Assembly (NCBI RefSeq): GCF_030010375.1
Contig: NZ_JASCRY010000001.1
Location: forward strand, 372,001 to 436,000
Reading direction: 5' to 3'
Length of the DNA: 64,000 bases
DNA from: Flavobacterium yafengii
GTDB lineage: Bacteria; Bacteroidota; Bacteroidia; Flavobacteriales; Flavobacteriaceae
A model generated the notes under the pieces. That model did no database searches. It saw only the letters and a program-made list of their open reading frames with translations, and was not told where the DNA came from. Below, one piece after another: positions 17,782-25,901 of this stretch. Each line of letters begins with the position of its first letter. Positions within the stretch are counted from its first letter, which is position 1. The position numbers and the translations under genes are program-made.

Positions 17782-19749
17782 ATGAAAACCGGAAAACAAA
17801 AACTAATTCTAGCAGCAAAAATACTTTTTGTATTATTTGTCACTTTAATTATTGCTTTTTATATATTTCGAGATGCCGTTTTACAACAAACAATAGCAAA
17901 AGTTTCCAATGAAATGGAAGTGGATTACAACAGCTCTTTTACGATAAAAAAAGCTTCTTTTGACGGATTATCGGGTTTGGATCTTACCGAAATAATACTG
18001 GTTCCAAAAAACAGAGACACGCTTTTTAAAATCCAAAAACTAAAAACCAGCGTCAATTTATGGCATCTCATAACGGGAGATGTTCAACTTGGAACTTTAG
18101 AAGTCCAGAACGGTTTTGTCCAGTTAGTAAAAAAAGGAAAACTGAGGAATTTTGATGCTTTTCTAAAAAAAGACAACCAAACGGAAATAAGCGACGAGAA
18201 AAGAGATTACGCCCAGTTTGCCTACAGAATAATCTCAAAAGCACTGAATTTAGTCCCTACGGATATGATCTTGGACAATCTTTCTTTTCGACTCAATGAT
18301 AACGGAAAAAAAGCAACTATCAATTTCCAAAAACTGCGATTGGTCAATAAACAACTCGAAACATCTATTCAAGTTCAAACCAATACGATTTCACAACGAT
18401 GGAGAATCAAAGGATTTGCCGATCCAAGAAATAAAAAAGCGGATATTCGTTTCGTCAATATTGATACTGGCGCAATCAAAATGCCGTATTTAGACGAACG
18501 TTTCAACCTGAAATCGAGTTTTGACTCTATTAGATTGAACATTCAAAACATTGATAAAGACGGTGACGAATTGCATATTGATGGCTTTATGGCTATTGCC
18601 AATTTAAAACTCAACCATCCGAAAATTGCCAGTAAAGATGTTATTCTTAAAAATGCCAAATTTGATTACCGATTCTTACTAGGCTCTGATTTTATTTCTA
18701 TTGACAGCACCTCCACGGTTCAGTTGAATAAAATAAAATTTCATCCTTCCGTGGCTTACGAAACGGAGAAAGATACGATTTACAAACTCAAAGTTACTAT
18801 CCCAAAAATGAAAGCGCAGGACTTTATCTCCTCGCTACCTGACGGTTTATTCACCCACTTTCAAGGAATGGAAGCAAGCGGTACTTTTGATTACAAATTG
18901 GATTTTGCGTTCAACCAAAACAAACCCAATCAGCTGGTTTTTGACAGTAAATTGAAAAAAGAAAATCTAAAAATCACAAAATACGGCGAAGCCAATCTCA
19001 ACAAACTCAATGGCGAATTTGTATATCGAGCCCTTATAAAAAATGTGTTGCAGCGACCGGTTTTAGTTGGCGTAGCCAATCCAAATTATACGCCTTTAGA
19101 CCAAATTTCACCGTATTTAAGAAAGTCGGTTTTAACAACTGAGGATCCTTCTTTCTTTTCGCATCGGGGTTTTATCAGCGAAGCATTCAAACAATCCATA
19201 GTCAAAAACATAAGAACCAAAAAATTCTCCCGCGGTGCCAGTACCATCAGCATGCAACTAGTAAAAAATGCTTTTCTGAGTCGGGAGAAAACAGCATCTC
19301 GAAAACTGGAAGAAATTTTATTGGTTTATATTCTGGAAAATAACCGGATTGTGAGCAAAGAACGCATGCTCGAAGTATATTTTAATATTATCGAATGGGG
19401 TCCAAATGTATATGGAATTGGCGAAGCAAGTCAGTTTTACTTCCAAAAAACACCTTCGGAATTATCGCTGAACGAATGCTTGTATCTCGCCCGAATTATT
19501 CCAAGTCCCAAGAAATTCATGTACCAGTTCAACGATCAAGGGATGTTGAAAGATTTTGCTGTAAAACAAGAATCTTTTCTAACGAATATTATGTTTCGAA
19601 GAGGGCTTTTGACTCCTGAAGACACTATTTACAAGTCCTTACCAATATTGATTTCAGGACCTGCAAAATCTTTTATCAAATTCAAAGTGCAAGATTCAAC
19701 ACAAATAAAAGTGGATTCCTTAGCCGTTGATGATGAATTTGATCTTTAA
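17782..19749 (+). CDS. AsmA-like protein fused to a GT51 peptidoglycan glycosyltransferase
   Basis: The 655-residue protein has one N-terminal membrane helix (about 7-30). A long beta-rich AsmA/DUF748-like region follows (about 45-415), and then a complete GT51 transglycosylase domain (about 425-600) that polymerises lipid II into glycan strands in the periplasm. GT51 motifs are TTEDPSFFSHRG with catalytic Glu454, RGASTISMQL (484-493) and KLEEILLVYILEN with the second Glu (511). There is no transpeptidase domain, so it is monofunctional like MtgA, but with an unusually large N-terminal module. It is probably monocistronic. Confidence 0.85.
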   Translation: MKTGKQKLILAAKILFVLFVTLIIAFYIFRDAVLQQTIAKVSNEMEVDYNSSFTIKKASFDGLSGLDLTEIILVPKNRDTLFKIQKLKTSVNLWHLITGDVQLGTLEVQNGFVQLVKKGKLRNFDAFLKKDNQTEISDEKRDYAQFAYRIISKALNLVPTDMILDNLSFRLNDNGKKATINFQKLRLVNKQLETSIQVQTNTISQRWRIKGFADPRNKKADIRFVNIDTGAIKMPYLDERFNLKSSFDSIRLNIQNIDKDGDELHIDGFMAIANLKLNHPKIASKDVILKNAKFDYRFLLGSDFISIDSTSTVQLNKIKFHPSVAYETEKDTIYKLKVTIPKMKAQDFISSLPDGLFTHFQGMEASGTFDYKLDFAFNQNKPNQLVFDSKLKKENLKITKYGEANLNKLNGEFVYRALIKNVLQRPVLVGVANPNYTPLDQISPYLRKSVLTTEDPSFFSHRGFISEAFKQSIVKNIRTKKFSRGASTISMQLVKNAFLSREKTASRKLEEILLVYILENNRIVSKERMLEVYFNIIEWGPNVYGIGEASQFYFQKTPSELSLNECLYLARIIPSPKKFMYQFNDQGMLKDFAVKQESFLTNIMFRRGLLTPEDTIYKSLPILISGPAKSFIKFKVQDSTQIKVDSLAVDDEFDL

Positions 19750-19760
19750 TTCTTAAAAAT

Positions 19761-19794
19761 AACCCTATCAGAGTTTAGAACTCTGACAAGGTTT
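19761..19794. terminator. Bidirectional terminator
   Basis: TCAGAGTT-TAG-AACTCTGA forms an 8-bp stem, extended on the outside by AACC/GGTT after an internal bulge. It lies between the convergent transglycosylase and aldo/keto reductase genes. Confidence 0.75.
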
Positions 19795-19800
19795 CTTAAT

Positions 19801-20838
19801 TTACGGTGCCGGATCTGGAATCACGGCCTGAACTTCATCAATCGCTTTTAGAATTTCATCCGAAAGTGACACTTGAATCGTATTAATATTTTCTTTTAAT
19901 TGTTCCAATGTTGTCGCGCCAATAATCGTGCTCGTTACAAAAGGCTGCTGTTCTATAAATGCCAAAGACAATTCCGTTAAAGTCAGTCCGTTTTTCTTGG
20001 CGATTTCCTGATACAATCGAGTGGCTTCGGTACATTGTGCGCTGTTGTATCTGGAATACTGCGGAAACAACTTGACTCTGGCATTTGGATGATCTTCACC
20101 AGTAAGGAATTTACCGGATAAAACCCCAAAAGCCATCGGTGAATAGGCCAATAAACCAACATTTTCTCTTAGGCAAATTTCAGCAGAACCATTTTCAAAA
20201 AGTCGGTTCAATAACGAATACGGATTTTGAATCGTTTTTACTCTTGGCAGATTGTTGTATTTACTTTCCTCCAGAAAACGCATGATTCCCCAAGGGTTTT
20301 CATTAGAAAGTCCGATGTGGTTTATTTTTCCTTCTTTGACAAAACCATCTAATGTTTCCAATACATTGTGAATATTATCTTCCCAAGCATCATCCTGCAC
20401 TTTGAAACCGCGTTGTCCAAAATAGTTGGTTTTGCGTTCCGGCCAATGCAATTGGTACACATCTATATAATCTGTTTGTAAGCGTTGCAAACTTTGATCC
20501 AATGCAAACTTGATACTGGCTGGTGAGAAATCTAATTTCTCTCTCATATAACCAAAATTAGGATTGGGTCCGGCAATTTTGGATGCCAAAACTATTTCTT
20601 CTCTTTTGCCTGTTTTTTTAAACCAGGTTCCAAGGATTTTCTCTGTACTTCCGTAGGTTTCCTGACGCGATGGAACCGAATACATCTCAGCAGTATCAAA
20701 AAAATTGATTCCTTTTTCTAAGGCATAATCCATTTGGGCGTGACCATCAGCTTCTGTGTTTTGTTGTCCAAAAGTCATGGTTCCAAGGCAAATTTTGCTG
20801 ACTTTCACATCAGTATTGGGTAAAGTAGTATATTTCAT
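19801..20838 (-). CDS. NADP(H)-dependent aldo/keto reductase (Tas-like)
   Basis: The 345 residues match the Tas/YghZ branch of aldo-keto reductases, which reduce carbonyl compounds with NADPH. Visible features are LGTMTFGQQNTEADGHAQMDYAL, FFDTAEMYSVPSRQE with the catalytic Tyr of DxxxxY, IVLASKIAGPN with the catalytic Lys, LQTDYIDVYQLHWPER, and the coenzyme segment IIGATTLEQLKENI. The ending IPDPAP also matches Tas. A TATCTTTG box lies upstream at 20870-20877. The physiological substrate is unknown. Confidence 0.92.
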   Translation of the reverse strand: MKYTTLPNTDVKVSKICLGTMTFGQQNTEADGHAQMDYALEKGINFFDTAEMYSVPSRQETYGSTEKILGTWFKKTGKREEIVLASKIAGPNPNFGYMREKLDFSPASIKFALDQSLQRLQTDYIDVYQLHWPERKTNYFGQRGFKVQDDAWEDNIHNVLETLDGFVKEGKINHIGLSNENPWGIMRFLEESKYNNLPRVKTIQNPYSLLNRLFENGSAEICLRENVGLLAYSPMAFGVLSGKFLTGEDHPNARVKLFPQYSRYNSAQCTEATRLYQEIAKKNGLTLTELSLAFIEQQPFVTSTIIGATTLEQLKENINTIQVSLSDEILKAIDEVQAVIPDPAP

Positions 20839-20869
20839 TTTTAAGGAAATTTTATTTTATTTTCGAAAA

Positions 20870-20877
20870 CAAAGATA
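20870..20877 (-). promoter_or_regulatory. -7 box for the aldo/keto reductase gene
   Basis: TATCTTTG on the minus strand, 31 bases before the ATG, matches TAnnTTTG. No TTG stands at the -33 position. Confidence 0.45.
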
Positions 20878-20961
20878 AAATTAGTTTGTTGTTTAGATTG
20901 ACAGTTAACAGAAAATTGAGAAACGTTTATTTAAGATTAAAGCTGATATTTAAAAAAATAA

Positions 20962-21022
20962 AACCGCTAATTCGCAAATTAAAAACCTTCAATCGAAAGA
21001 TGAAATTTGAGAATTTGCGGTT
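20962..21022. repeat. 19-bp imperfect inverted repeat
   Basis: The arms 20962-20980 and 21004-21022 (AACCGC...CAAATT and its near complement) agree at 17 of 19 positions, around a 23-base loop. It lies between the aldo/keto reductase promoter and the OmpA-lipoprotein terminator. No gene is visible in the 258-base gap. Confidence 0.6.
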
Positions 21023-21042
21023 GAGAATTTATTCTTACCAAA

Positions 21043-21072
21043 AAAGGTCCAAAGCATAAACTCTGAACCTTT
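21043..21072 (-). terminator. Probable terminator after the OmpA-family lipoprotein gene
   Basis: AAAGGT and ACCTTT pair across a loop with further partial complementarity. The A-run to the left gives a T-run on the minus strand. It sits 25 bases past the stop. Confidence 0.5.
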
Positions 21073-21096
21073 CTATCTTTGAAACTTTACTCTTTT

Positions 21097-22038
21097 TTAA
21101 TTTATCTCGTTCAACATTTTAGAAATTTCGTCTAATCTCGGTGTAAGAATAATTTCGATTCTACGATTTTTCGCTTTTCCTTCGGCGGTTGAATTGCTTG
21201 CTAAAGGCGAAAACTCTCCTCTTCCGGCGGCCGTTAAATTTTGTTTGCTGATTTTTTTGTTCTCGCTCAAAATAGCAACAATTGCTGTCGCTCTTTTGGT
21301 CGATAAATCCCAGTTATCCGCAATTGGTCCTGAAGCTGTGAACGCATCATCATCCGTATGACCTTCAATAAGAACTGATATATCCGGGTTGTCACCCAAA
21401 ACTTTACCAACTTCAATTACTGCCTTTTTCCCTTCGGAGCCTACAGCCCAACTTCCCGAATTGAAAAGTAGTTTGTTCTCCATAGAAACGTACACTTTTC
21501 CGTTTTTTTGTTCCACTGTCAACCCTTTTCCTTCAAAACTGTTCAAGGCTTTAGATAAGGTTTCTTTTAGTTTTTTCATGCTGGCTTCTTTGGCAGCAAT
21601 CAAATCTTCTAATTCTTGCAAACGTTGTGCGCTTTTGCTCAATCGCTCTTGTTCTAATGCCAATGCTTTTCCTTTCTCGTCTAATTGATCCAGCAAATCA
21701 CGGTTTTTCTTCATGTTGCTTTGTAAAGCGTCGCTGCTATTTTTTTCTAAAGCGGCGTAGGAATCCTGCAAGACTTTAAATTTATTTTGAGCCGCTGCGT
21801 AATCTGCTTTCAATTTATCCAGCTCCGCTTTGGATTTGCTCAAATCTGATGTTAAACCGTCGCGATCTAATTCTAATTGGTTTTTAGCTTTTAGCAAATC
21901 GGTATTTTCATCTGCTAAATTTCTGTTTTCTTTTTTTAAATCGGTGAATTTACTTTCTAAGTCGTTGTATATTTTCTTAGATACACAGGAGGTTGAAAGC
22001 GCCAATACTAATAATCCGATGGAAACTCTTTTAATCAT
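21097..22038 (-). CDS. OmpA-family peptidoglycan-binding lipoprotein with coiled coil
   Basis: The start is placed at 22038 (MIKRVSIGLLVLALSTSC), which gives a lipobox ending at Cys18; a longer frame from 22089 adds a polar extension that would hide the signal. The 313-residue product has a long coiled coil (about 22-150, heptads rich in Leu, Lys, Asp) and a C-terminal OmpA domain (about 180-300) with IEGHTDDDAF, LSTKRATAIVAIL, GRGEFSPLASN and KAKNRRIEIIL, the peptidoglycan (diaminopimelate) binding site. It probably tethers the outer membrane to the cell wall. Confidence 0.9.
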   Translation of the reverse strand: MIKRVSIGLLVLALSTSCVSKKIYNDLESKFTDLKKENRNLADENTDLLKAKNQLELDRDGLTSDLSKSKAELDKLKADYAAAQNKFKVLQDSYAALEKNSSDALQSNMKKNRDLLDQLDEKGKALALEQERLSKSAQRLQELEDLIAAKEASMKKLKETLSKALNSFEGKGLTVEQKNGKVYVSMENKLLFNSGSWAVGSEGKKAVIEVGKVLGDNPDISVLIEGHTDDDAFTASGPIADNWDLSTKRATAIVAILSENKKISKQNLTAAGRGEFSPLASNSTAEGKAKNRRIEIILTPRLDEISKMLNEIN

Positions 22039-22104
22039 TTTGATGGTATTTATGTTGTTTCTATTGTTCTTTTGAAAGCAAAAATTCAAATTGCATTCGA
22101 ATGC

Positions 22105-22198
22105 CCTAGCCCCGATAAAAGTGAAAATCCTTGTTGTTTTTTCTTTAAAAACAACAAGATTGCAATCTCGTCTTTAGGACGAGACGGGAAATTGCTCC
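22105..22198. repeat. Mosaic intergenic repeat element, copy A
   Basis: The left end CCTAGCCCCGATAAAAG and right end GGAAATTGCTCC match copy B at 42418-42495. The interior differs: here a hairpin TTGTTGTTTTT/AAAAACAACAA and a second hairpin TCTCGTC-TTTAG-GACGAGA. It lies between the start of the OmpA lipoprotein gene and the end of the exonuclease III gene. Similar elements with fixed ends and variable hairpins are common between genes in flavobacteria. Confidence 0.7.
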
Positions 22199-22201
22199 AG
22201 A

Positions 22202-22963
22202 TTATTCGATTTCTACCAAAATTGGGCAATGATCCGAATGCACCGCATCTGATAAAATAACGGCTCTTTTTAATTTATGTTTTAAAGAATCGCTGACTAA
22301 ATTATAATCGATGCGCCAACCCTTGTTGTTTCCTCTGGCTCCGGCGCGGTAACTCCACCATGAATATTGGTGCGGCTCACTGTTGAAATGGCGAAAACTA
22401 TCGACAAATCCGGACTTCATAAATCCATCGAGCCAAGTTCTTTCTTGGGGTAAAAACCCGGATACATTTTTGTTTCTGATAGGATCATGAATGTCGATTG
22501 CCTCGTGGCAAATGTTGTAATCCCCGCAGATAATTAGGTTTGGCGTTTCTTTTTTGAGTTCGTTGATGTACGTTTGAAAATCATCCATAAACATGAATTT
22601 ATGATCCAATCGATCGATATTTGTCCCCGATGGCAGGTACAAACTCATCACAGAAAACCCATCAAAATCAGCGCGAAGGTTTCTTCCTTCGAAATCCATG
22701 TGGTGAATTCCGGTTCCATGAACCACATTATTGGGTTTAATTTTTGAAAGTATAGCCACGCCGCTATAGCCTTTTTTGGTTGCTGAATAGTAATATTGGT
22801 ACGGATAGCCCGCTTTTGCTATATCTTCGACTGGGATTTGGTCTTCGGTTGCCTTAATTTCCTGAAGGCAAATAATATCCGGATTTGCGTGTTGCAACCA
22901 GTCAATAAATCCTTTTGAAATGGCTGCTCTGATTCCGTTTACGTTGTATGAAATAATTCTCAT
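22202..22963 (-). CDS. xth: Exodeoxyribonuclease III / AP endonuclease
   Basis: Exonuclease III cleaves DNA 5' of abasic sites and degrades 3' ends in base-excision repair. The 253 residues show the EEP-nuclease motifs: SYNVNGIRAAISKGF, CLQEIKA with the metal-binding Glu, GDYNICHEAIDI with the catalytic Asp/Asn, GWRIDYNLVS and the final SDHCPI with Asp-His. The stop lies next to a mosaic repeat element. It is transcribed away from olsF. Confidence 0.96.
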   Translation of the reverse strand: MRIISYNVNGIRAAISKGFIDWLQHANPDIICLQEIKATEDQIPVEDIAKAGYPYQYYYSATKKGYSGVAILSKIKPNNVVHGTGIHHMDFEGRNLRADFDGFSVMSLYLPSGTNIDRLDHKFMFMDDFQTYINELKKETPNLIICGDYNICHEAIDIHDPIRNKNVSGFLPQERTWLDGFMKSGFVDSFRHFNSEPHQYSWWSYRAGARGNNKGWRIDYNLVSDSLKHKLKRAVILSDAVHSDHCPILVEIE

Positions 22964-23130
22964 TAAAGTGTTTTTTGAATTTCTTCCGAAAAATTATTTT
23001 TTGCCTGCGGTTGTCAGGAACCCACTTTTTTATTTTCTCGGAAAAAATTATATTGTTTGAATGTGGATTTCAAATGTAACAAAAAAGTAGAAGTTTGATT
23101 CAGAAAAATAGAGAAAATGGAGTTTTTTGC

Positions 23131-23138
23131 TATCTTTG
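23131..23138 (+). promoter_or_regulatory. -7 box for olsF
   Basis: TATCTTTG, an exact TAnnTTTG, lies 28 bases before the ATG at 23167. Confidence 0.5.
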
Positions 23139-23166
23139 TTTCTTGCTCTAAAAAAACAAAAAATAC

Positions 23167-24969
23167 ATGGGTTTAGTAACCGCGAAAGAAGTTGCAAAAG
23201 CAATAAATGCAGACAAGTACGGAGTTCTGGGGACTTTTTCTGGCTGGATGCTGATGAAGGTGCTAAAAATATCAACCTTAAACAAAGTGTACGACAGAAA
23301 TAAACATTTAAAAGACGTTGCGTTTTTAAATGGAATATTAGATGATTTACAAATAAAATTTGAAATTCCGGAAGAGGATTTAAAACGATTGCCAAAAGAA
23401 GGCGCTTATATCACCATTTCAAATCATCCGCTAGGAGGAATTGATGGTGTTTTATTGTTGAAATTAATGCTCGAAAGAGAACCAAATTTTAAAATTATTG
23501 CCAATTTTCTTTTGCATCGCATTGAGCCTCTCAAGAAATACATTATGCCGGTGAATCCTTTTGAAAACCATAGGGATGCCAAATCAAGCGTGGTGGGAAT
23601 TAAAGAAACCCTGCGTCATTTAAGCGACGGAAAACCATTAGGAATGTTTCCAGCTGGAGAAGTTTCTACGTACAAAGACGGAAAATTAATGGTAGACAAA
23701 CCGTGGGAAGAAGGCGCTATCAAAGTAATTAGAAAAGCACAAGTACCTGTTGTTCCTATTTATTTTCACGCAAAAAACAGTCGATTATTTTATTTGCTTT
23801 CTAAAATAAGCAGCACTTTTAGAACAGCAAAACTGCCTTCGGAAGTGTTTAGCCAGAAACATCGCGTGATTAAAGTGCGTATCGGTAAACCAATTTCCGT
23901 AAGCGAACAAAACGAACATGCTACGATTGAGGAATATTCGGAATTTTTGAGAAAGAAAACCTATATGTTAGCGAATCCTTTCGAAAAAGAAAGCAACTTT
24001 TTGCCGACACCCACTTTAAAAATTCCTAAAAGTCCAAAGAAAATTGTTACAGCCGCAAGTCAGGACAAAATGATCAAGGAAGTTGATGCGTTACGCAGCA
24101 CAGATTGCCGACTTTTACAAAGTAAAAATTACGAAGTTTTCTTTGCAAGAGCATCTAAGATTCCTAACATCTTGCACGAAATTGGCCGTCTTCGAGAAAT
24201 CACTTTCAGGGAAGTGGGCGAAGGGACAAACGAACCTATTGATTTAGACAAACACGACCAATATTATCATCATCTTTTTTTATGGGATGCTGATGCCAAT
24301 AAAATTGCGGGTGCGTACCGAATGGGATTGGGTTCAGAAATTTATCCGAAGTATGGAATAAATGGTTTCTACCTCAACGACTTATTCCGATTTGAACCTG
24401 AATTATATGATATGATGCACAAATCCATAGAAATGGGTCGTGCCTTCATCATTAAAGAATACCAACAGAAACCAATGCCTCTTTTCCTGCTTTGGAAAGG
24501 GATTATGCACACAACATTGCGTTACCCGGAACATAAATTTTTACTGGGTGGCGTGAGTATCAGCAATCAATTTTCAGATTTTTCGAAATCACTGATGATT
24601 GAATTCATGAAGTCCAATTATTATGATCCGTATATTGCGCAGTATATTCACCCGAAGAAAGCGTATAAAGTAAAACTAAAAGATGCCGACAAAGATTTCA
24701 TTTTTAACGAAACCGAATCGGATTTGAATAAGTTTGATAAAATTATTGACGAATTGGAACCCGGAAGTTTGCGTTTGCCGGTTTTGATTAAAAAATACAT
24801 CAAACAAAACGCAAAAGTAGTAGCCTTTAATGTAGATCCATTGTTTAACAATGCTGTCGATGGATTGATGTACATCAGAATTGCAGATATTCCGGAAAGC
24901 ACCATGAAGCCCGTAATGGAAGAGTTTCAGGCTGAACTGGAACGAAAATTAAATGACAAAGACGATTAA
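23167..24969 (+). CDS. olsF: Bifunctional ornithine-lipid synthase (acyltransferase)
   Basis: The 600-residue protein joins two acyltransferases. The N-terminal half (about 60-280) is PlsC-like, with NHPLGGIDG (86-94), PVNPFENHR, FPAGEVSTYKDG and VVPIYFHAKNS. The C-terminal half (about 310-590) is an OlsB/Acetyltransf_5-like GNAT domain with LREITFREVGEG, DQYYHHLFLWD and IEMGRAFIIKEYQ. This order is that of OlsF, which N-acylates ornithine and then O-acylates the product to make ornithine lipids; an active homologue is known from Flavobacterium johnsoniae. It is monocistronic, with a 15-bp terminator after it. Confidence 0.88.
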   Translation: MGLVTAKEVAKAINADKYGVLGTFSGWMLMKVLKISTLNKVYDRNKHLKDVAFLNGILDDLQIKFEIPEEDLKRLPKEGAYITISNHPLGGIDGVLLLKLMLEREPNFKIIANFLLHRIEPLKKYIMPVNPFENHRDAKSSVVGIKETLRHLSDGKPLGMFPAGEVSTYKDGKLMVDKPWEEGAIKVIRKAQVPVVPIYFHAKNSRLFYLLSKISSTFRTAKLPSEVFSQKHRVIKVRIGKPISVSEQNEHATIEEYSEFLRKKTYMLANPFEKESNFLPTPTLKIPKSPKKIVTAASQDKMIKEVDALRSTDCRLLQSKNYEVFFARASKIPNILHEIGRLREITFREVGEGTNEPIDLDKHDQYYHHLFLWDADANKIAGAYRMGLGSEIYPKYGINGFYLNDLFRFEPELYDMMHKSIEMGRAFIIKEYQQKPMPLFLLWKGIMHTTLRYPEHKFLLGGVSISNQFSDFSKSLMIEFMKSNYYDPYIAQYIHPKKAYKVKLKDADKDFIFNETESDLNKFDKIIDELEPGSLRLPVLIKKYIKQNAKVVAFNVDPLFNNAVDGLMYIRIADIPESTMKPVMEEFQAELERKLNDKDD

Positions 24970-24990
24970 TAAAAAGTTGAAACATATAAA

Positions 24991-25027
24991 AAATCCCGTC
25001 TCGTCTTTTTAGGACGAGACGGGATTT
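24991..25027. terminator. Bidirectional terminator with 15-bp stem
   Basis: AAATCCCGTCTCGTC and GACGAGACGGGATTT pair perfectly around a 7-base loop, and A/T runs flank both sides. It separates the convergent olsF and DUF2752 genes. Its TCTCGTC/GACGAGA core also appears inside repeat copy A. Confidence 0.9.
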
Positions 25028-25039
25028 TTTATGTTTAGT

Positions 25040-25504
25040 TTATCTCCAGATAGATTCTTTCAAAATGGAATCTAAAGAATTGTTTTTTATAAAGAAAATA
25101 AGTCTTACGATGTGATATCCAACAAGGAAAAAACCCAAACCATATGCCAGTCTTTTATTATACATAACAGTATTAAAATACTCCTTTTTAGTAATCAATT
25201 CCATGGTCAATACAAAAATACTGACAACACTAAACACAATTACAAAAGGACCCAATATATGATAGCTAACGCTCTTGTAAAAATCTCCCTGATAAAAATA
25301 AACCAATGATTTTGTAATCCCACAACCTGGACATGGAAAGCCAGTAATCATTTTAAAAGGACACAAAGACTGATCCGTCTCAAGATGATTATCTCCATTG
25401 AAAAACATTAAAAAAAACGGAATCATAAGCGTTAGAACTGCGCCTATAATTCCGTAAATTTTACGTTTATCTTTAGTATTAATTGTATAATTTATTGATG
25501 TCAT
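25040..25504 (-). CDS. DUF2752 family membrane protein
   Basis: A 154-residue inner-membrane protein with about three transmembrane helices. CPFKMITGFPCPGCGITKS is the Cys-rich signature of DUF2752, a family of unknown function. Its start overlaps the end of the upstream membrane protein gene by 26 bases, so the two are co-translated and probably work together. Confidence 0.85.
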   Translation of the reverse strand: MTSINYTINTKDKRKIYGIIGAVLTLMIPFFLMFFNGDNHLETDQSLCPFKMITGFPCPGCGITKSLVYFYQGDFYKSVSYHILGPFVIVFSVVSIFVLTMELITKKEYFNTVMYNKRLAYGLGFFLVGYHIVRLIFFIKNNSLDSILKESIWR

Positions 25505-25862
25505 TTTGAACTATCATTGCAGCAATCATTGGAAAGAAAAGCCCTAAAATAAGTAACAAAACTGTATCGTCTTTTTGGGCTGAACCAGATCTATGATATA
25601 CATCCGGAAGTCCGTCTCTACCTGCTAAATAAAAGAAATAAATATTTACAGGATAGCAACAACCTGCAAATATGGCAATTGGTTGTGAGATAACTTCTCG
25701 CTCAGAAACTGCATTAAAAACTTCTGCAACTTTAATGTTCCAATAGATTAAATACAATCCACAGGTTAAAAACCCAAAAATTAATACTAATACTGGATCT
25801 ACTTTAAATACTGGAATAGGTTTCCTTGGAGTATTCCAAGTTTCTTGTACGATTTCTTCCAT
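25479..25862 (-). CDS. Small membrane protein with CCYP motif
   Basis: A 127-residue protein with three hydrophobic segments (about 23-42, 60-78, 100-118). A proline-rich N-terminus (TPRKPIPVFKVDP) is followed by LTCGLYLIYWNIKVAEVFN, which resembles DUF4234-type membrane proteins, and GCCYPVNIYFFYLAGRDGLP. The function is not known. It overlaps the DUF2752 gene by 26 bases; DUF2752 genes are often found beside such small proteins. Confidence 0.75.
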   Translation of the reverse strand: MEEIVQETWNTPRKPIPVFKVDPVLVLIFGFLTCGLYLIYWNIKVAEVFNAVSEREVISQPIAIFAGCCYPVNIYFFYLAGRDGLPDVYHRSGSAQKDDTVLLLILGLFFPMIAAMIVQNDINKLYN

Positions 25863-25901
25863 TTTGGTTTGGTTAAATTTAAGTTAGTAAATATTAAAAA
25901 T

